The position numbers and the translations under genes are program-made. A DNA stretch of 53,068 bases from an uncultured Bacteroidales bacterium (GTDB lineage Bacteria > Bacteroidota > Bacteroidia > Bacteroidales > Bacteroidaceae), in assembly GCA_902784475.1 (NCBI GenBank), contig CACZUX010000001.1, forward strand, positions 1-53,068, in the 5' to 3' direction. Position 1 is the stretch's first letter; the number at the start of each line of letters is the position of its first letter. The notes beneath the pieces were generated by a model, which saw only the letters and a list, made by a program, of their open reading frames with translations, did not search any database and was not told the DNA's origin. Positions 50,223 through 53,068 of this stretch are shown piece after piece.

Positions 50223-52712
50223 ATGGACGAAACAGCCACCAGAAGAAAGAAGATAGACCCTGCGCTCTATGCCGTAGGATGGGAGCAGGTGCCTGAGTCG
50301 GAGATACTGACGGAACAGCGCGCCTATCTCACTCCGGGACAGGTGTCTTCGGTGCCCCAGAACCGTCACCCCAAAAAGGCAGACTACATCCTGGAGTACA
50401 AAAAGAAGAAACTGGCTGTCATTGAAGCCAAGAGCGACGAGAAGCATGTAAGCGAAGGCATTGAGCAAGCCAAACTCTACGCCGAGTTGCTGCACATCCG
50501 CTACACCTATGCCACCAACGGAGACCAGATATGGCAGATAGACATGGGCGTGAAGGACGAGAACGGAACCTATCTCGTCCCCTCCACAGAAGGCCCGGTG
50601 GATAAATTCCCCACGCCGCAGGAGTTGTGGCAGATGACCTATCCCGAGCACAACGTGTGGCGCGACCGCTTCAATGCGTGCCCGCTGAACCGAGGCGGAG
50701 GGAGAGAACCACGCTACTATCAGGAAATCGCCATCGACCGCGTGCTGGAGGCAGTAGCCAACAACAAGAAGCGCATCCTGCTGACAATGGCAACGGGAAC
50801 GGGTAAGACCTATACCGCATTCCAAATCTGCTGGAAGCTCTACACAACGAATTGGAACACACGCGGTACAGACAACAAGCCTCGTATCCTCTTCATCAGC
50901 GACCGCAACATCCTGGCCAATCAGGCCAAGAACGACTTCGAGCAATTCCCCGAGGATGCAATGGAGCGCGTGACGCCCGACCTCATCCACGACAAGAAAC
51001 ATCGTGACCATCTGCCGACGGCGCGCCATCTCTACTTCACCATATTCCAGACAGTGATGTGCGAGGATGCTAGCGGAGAGCCGTTTTACAAGCAATGGCC
51101 GAAAGACTTCTTCGACTTCATCATCATCGACGAGTGCCACAGAGGCGGCGCCAACGACGAGAGTGAATGGAGAGAGTTGATGGAGTGGTTCAGCGGTGCC
51201 GTGCAGCTGGGTATGACGGCAACGCCGCGTCGTGTGGTCAACGCCAACACCTATCTCTATTTCGGCAACCCCGTATATTCCTATTCGCTGAAACAAGGCA
51301 TCGAGGATGGCTTCCTGACGCCCTTCCGCGTGAAGATTGCGACGAGCAATATCGACACCTATCAGTATAACCCCAACGATGACGTTGAGGGCGACATCGA
51401 TAACGAAAAAGTCTACACGGAGCAAGATTTCTATAATGGCAACATAGAGCTGCGCGAACGCGACGAGCATCGCGTGAAGGAGTTGCTCGGGCAGATTCAT
51501 CCGGACGAAAAGACTATTGTTTTCTGTGCAACACAAGAACACGCCAAGATAATCTGCGCCATGATCAATCAGCACAAAAAGCGCCCCGACAGCAACTATT
51601 GTGAGCGTGTTACTGCTGATGACGGAGTGGACGGAGAGCGGAAGCTCAAGCAGTTCCAAAACAACGACCTGCTGCGCCCCACCATTCTCACCACTTCGCA
51701 GAAGCTTTCTACTGGTGTGGATGCACGCAACGTGAGAAACATCGTGCTGTTGCGTCCGGTTAACAACATGGTGGAGTTCAAGCAGATTCTCGGACGAGGC
51801 ACCCGACTCTTCGACGGCAAGTATTTCTTCACGCTCTACGACTTCGTGGGTGCGTCGAAGAGATTCGAGGATGACGATTGGGACGGTGATCCCTTCTGTC
51901 CCGTCTGCGGCAACTATCCCTGTTCTTGCGGCAAACCGTATGACGAATTTGATGACGGGAACCCGGATGGCGCGGAAGAAGGCGGCGAGGAATATAAGCC
52001 AAGACAACCGAAGCCCTGTCCGGTGTGCGGCCATCTGCCTTGCACGTGCGAAGGCAATGGCGGAGGGAAGAAGGACAAAATCGTGGTGAAACTTTCGCCG
52101 TTGCGCGCCATATCGCTCTACACCCAATGGCATGAACGCGTGCAGTTTGGTGACGAGCTGATCACGATGGAGCAATATATAGAGAAGCTGTTTGGCGCGC
52201 TGCCTAAGTTCCTCGACGGAGCGGACGACCTGAGAGGGCGTTGGGCACAGCCCGAAACGCGAAATGAGCTACTGAGCCTGCTGGAACGAAGCGGCTTCCA
52301 GGAAGATAAACTGGAACAGGTGAAACGAATGCTTCGATTGGAGGAGTGTGATATGCTGGATGTGCTGAGTTATCTGGCCTACAACACGACGCCGATAGAG
52401 CGCGAACGCCGTGCAGAGCTGCTGCGCGAAGAGATGAAACAGAGGCTCAACGAGGAGCAGCAGGACTTCTTGAACTTCATGCTCAACCAATACGTGCTCA
52501 ACGGCTACAAGGAGTTAGACCCCGACAAGCTCGGCACACTTCTCGACATGAAGTATCGCACCATCACCGATGCTAAGGTACATCTGCAAATGGACCCGAG
52601 AGAGATACGCCAGTTCTTCCTTGATGTTCAGAAGGAATTGTACGACGGAAAGTGTGTGCTGAACGCAACGTCTGCAGGCAGACTTAACGGCAAAACAAAT
52701 CTGCTCATATAA
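50223..52712 (+). CDS. hsdR: Type I restriction endonuclease subunit (EcoEI-like)
   Basis: 829 residues. N-terminal nuclease domain with D54 and E68-A69-K70 (the PD...ExK signature), then an SF2 motor: Walker A TGTGKT (191-196), DECH (303-306), TATPRR, and QILGRGTRLF (motif VI). Between motor and C-terminal domain there are two knuckles, CPVCGNYPCSC (about 559-569) and CPVCGHLPCTC (about 599-609), separated by an acidic Gly-rich stretch. The C-terminus is helical, as in EcoEI-type HsdR. It moves along DNA and cuts unmodified DNA. GC content returns to that of hsdM. Confidence 0.95.
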   Translation: MDETATRRKKIDPALYAVGWEQVPESEILTEQRAYLTPGQVSSVPQNRHPKKADYILEYKKKKLAVIEAKSDEKHVSEGIEQAKLYAELLHIRYTYATNGDQIWQIDMGVKDENGTYLVPSTEGPVDKFPTPQELWQMTYPEHNVWRDRFNACPLNRGGGREPRYYQEIAIDRVLEAVANNKKRILLTMATGTGKTYTAFQICWKLYTTNWNTRGTDNKPRILFISDRNILANQAKNDFEQFPEDAMERVTPDLIHDKKHRDHLPTARHLYFTIFQTVMCEDASGEPFYKQWPKDFFDFIIIDECHRGGANDESEWRELMEWFSGAVQLGMTATPRRVVNANTYLYFGNPVYSYSLKQGIEDGFLTPFRVKIATSNIDTYQYNPNDDVEGDIDNEKVYTEQDFYNGNIELRERDEHRVKELLGQIHPDEKTIVFCATQEHAKIICAMINQHKKRPDSNYCERVTADDGVDGERKLKQFQNNDLLRPTILTTSQKLSTGVDARNVRNIVLLRPVNNMVEFKQILGRGTRLFDGKYFFTLYDFVGASKRFEDDDWDGDPFCPVCGNYPCSCGKPYDEFDDGNPDGAEEGGEEYKPRQPKPCPVCGHLPCTCEGNGGGKKDKIVVKLSPLRAISLYTQWHERVQFGDELITMEQYIEKLFGALPKFLDGADDLRGRWAQPETRNELLSLLERSGFQEDKLEQVKRMLRLEECDMLDVLSYLAYNTTPIERERRAELLREEMKQRLNEEQQDFLNFMLNQYVLNGYKELDPDKLGTLLDMKYRTITDAKVHLQMDPREIRQFFLDVQKELYDGKCVLNATSAGRLNGKTNLLI

Positions 52713-52777
52713 TATAACCCTTACTTCATAAACCACATAATCCCAAGCATACGGAATTTTTCCAATTTTAATTTTTT

Positions 52778-52785
52778 TATCTTTG
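52778..52785 (+). promoter_or_regulatory. Promoter -7 box (TATCTTTG) after the hsd operon
   Basis: TATCTTTG, 23 bp before the short ATG frame at 52809. Confidence 0.6.
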
Positions 52786-52808
52786 CCCTCGAAAATACTA
52801 ATATAATC

Positions 52809-52862
52809 ATGAAAAAACCCCTTCTCCTGGCTTTGATATTCTGTGTCGGAAATGCGGATTGA
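52809..52862 (+). pseudogene. 17-codon stub with signal-peptide character
   Basis: ATG 52809 to TGA 52862 encodes MKKPLLLALIFCVGNAD, the beginning of a secreted protein that then stops. It is correctly placed behind a promoter box. It looks like the 5' remnant of a lost gene whose promoter may now serve the next frame. Confidence 0.5.
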
Positions 52863-52876
52863 GGTTCTGAAGACAC

Positions 52877-53068
52877 ATGAAGAAAGATATTGATTTCCTG
52901 GAAGAAGCAATAGAATGCGTTAAGGATTCTGTTCTCCCGATACATCAGCAAATATACGACAAGTATAACGGGGATTTTGACAGAATCTATGCGGAAGCGT
53001 ACAATAATAAATCCTATACAGGTAAAGTCATCGTCCCGGGGAAGGTATATGAACTGAGTTATTTGGAG
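52877..53068 (+). CDS. Unknown protein, N-terminal part (runs off the window)
   Basis: 64 codons from ATG 52877 to the window end without a stop (MKKDIDFLEEAIECVKDSVL...). Helical and charged, no signal peptide. It has no recognised motif; the N-terminal helix and the YDKYNGDFDRIYAEAYN region give no clear family. It lies 14 bp after the stub and may use its promoter. Confidence 0.6.
   Translation, partial: MKKDIDFLEEAIECVKDSVLPIHQQIYDKYNGDFDRIYAEAYNNKSYTGKVIVPGKVYELSYLE

Noticed and set aside
1-53068. tRNA, rRNA and CRISPR arrays
   Set aside because: I looked for tRNA-like cloverleaf ends, rRNA segments and regularly spaced 25-40 bp repeats and saw none. The heptamer arrays have no spacers and are not CRISPR.

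Overview
The window looks like a chromosome segment from a Bacteroidales bacterium, most likely Prevotella or a close relative. The evidence is the recurring TAnnTTTG (-7) promoter boxes, the near absence of strong Shine-Dalgarno sites, a Na+-NQR operon and an Rnf operon with Bacteroidetes-type subunits, a Mfa2/FimB-like lipoprotein, C10/C69/M13 secreted peptidases, a CotH protein with a type IX-like C-terminal domain, and CCDC81-HU/SPOR and FHA proteins. Most of the window is GC-rich; the hsdS/cargo region near 47-50 kb is clearly AT-richer.

Layout. 1-3561: the nqrB (end only), C, D, E, F genes of the Na+-pumping NADH:quinone reductase, with a rubredoxin-like knuckle fused to NqrC; a C10 protease overlaps the end of nqrF. 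5200-9372: an aromatic amino acid operon (pheA, aminotransferase, DAHP synthase/chorismate mutase, tyrA) behind what looks like a complete transcription attenuator; the first two genes carry disruptive lesions. 9365-22734: an MTA/SAH-type nucleosidase, a permease with a degenerate HMA-like tail, an AGCS symporter, PAP2, CotH, YidC, an MFS transporter, a glycosyltransferase, a lipoprotein and a TlpA-type protein. 23030-27418: a fimbrial-type lipoprotein, nadC, a C69 dipeptidase and a small unknown gene. 27527-32780: a 50-residue RseC-like protein followed by rnfBCDGEA. 32820-34607 (minus): a small operon of a CCDC81-HU/TM/SPOR protein, an FHA protein and a Cys-rich protein. 34617-42493 (minus): a close-packed series hisH-hisA-hisF-hisI-hisE-ABC ATPase-lysC-lysA-dedA-DEAD helicase. 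42655-44616 (minus): M13 peptidase. 44.6-45.6 kb: a 1 kb repeat-rich gap. 45635-52712: a type I restriction-modification operon, hsdM-hsdS-[cargo 1]-[hsdS tail]-[cargo 2]-[hsdS tail]-hsdR. The end holds a gene stub and the start of an unknown gene.

The most unusual signals are: (1) copies of the last codons of hsdS after each of two AT-rich cargo genes, which suggests repeated cassette capture or loss inside the restriction operon; (2) at least seven intergenic tandem arrays, all with a 7-bp period but with different unit sequences, several of which supply the stop codon of the gene they follow; (3) a textbook-like attenuator ahead of pheA; (4) a rubredoxin-like domain on NqrC; (5) a miniature RseC-like protein at the head of the rnf operon. 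All calls come from reading the sequence; no database search was possible.
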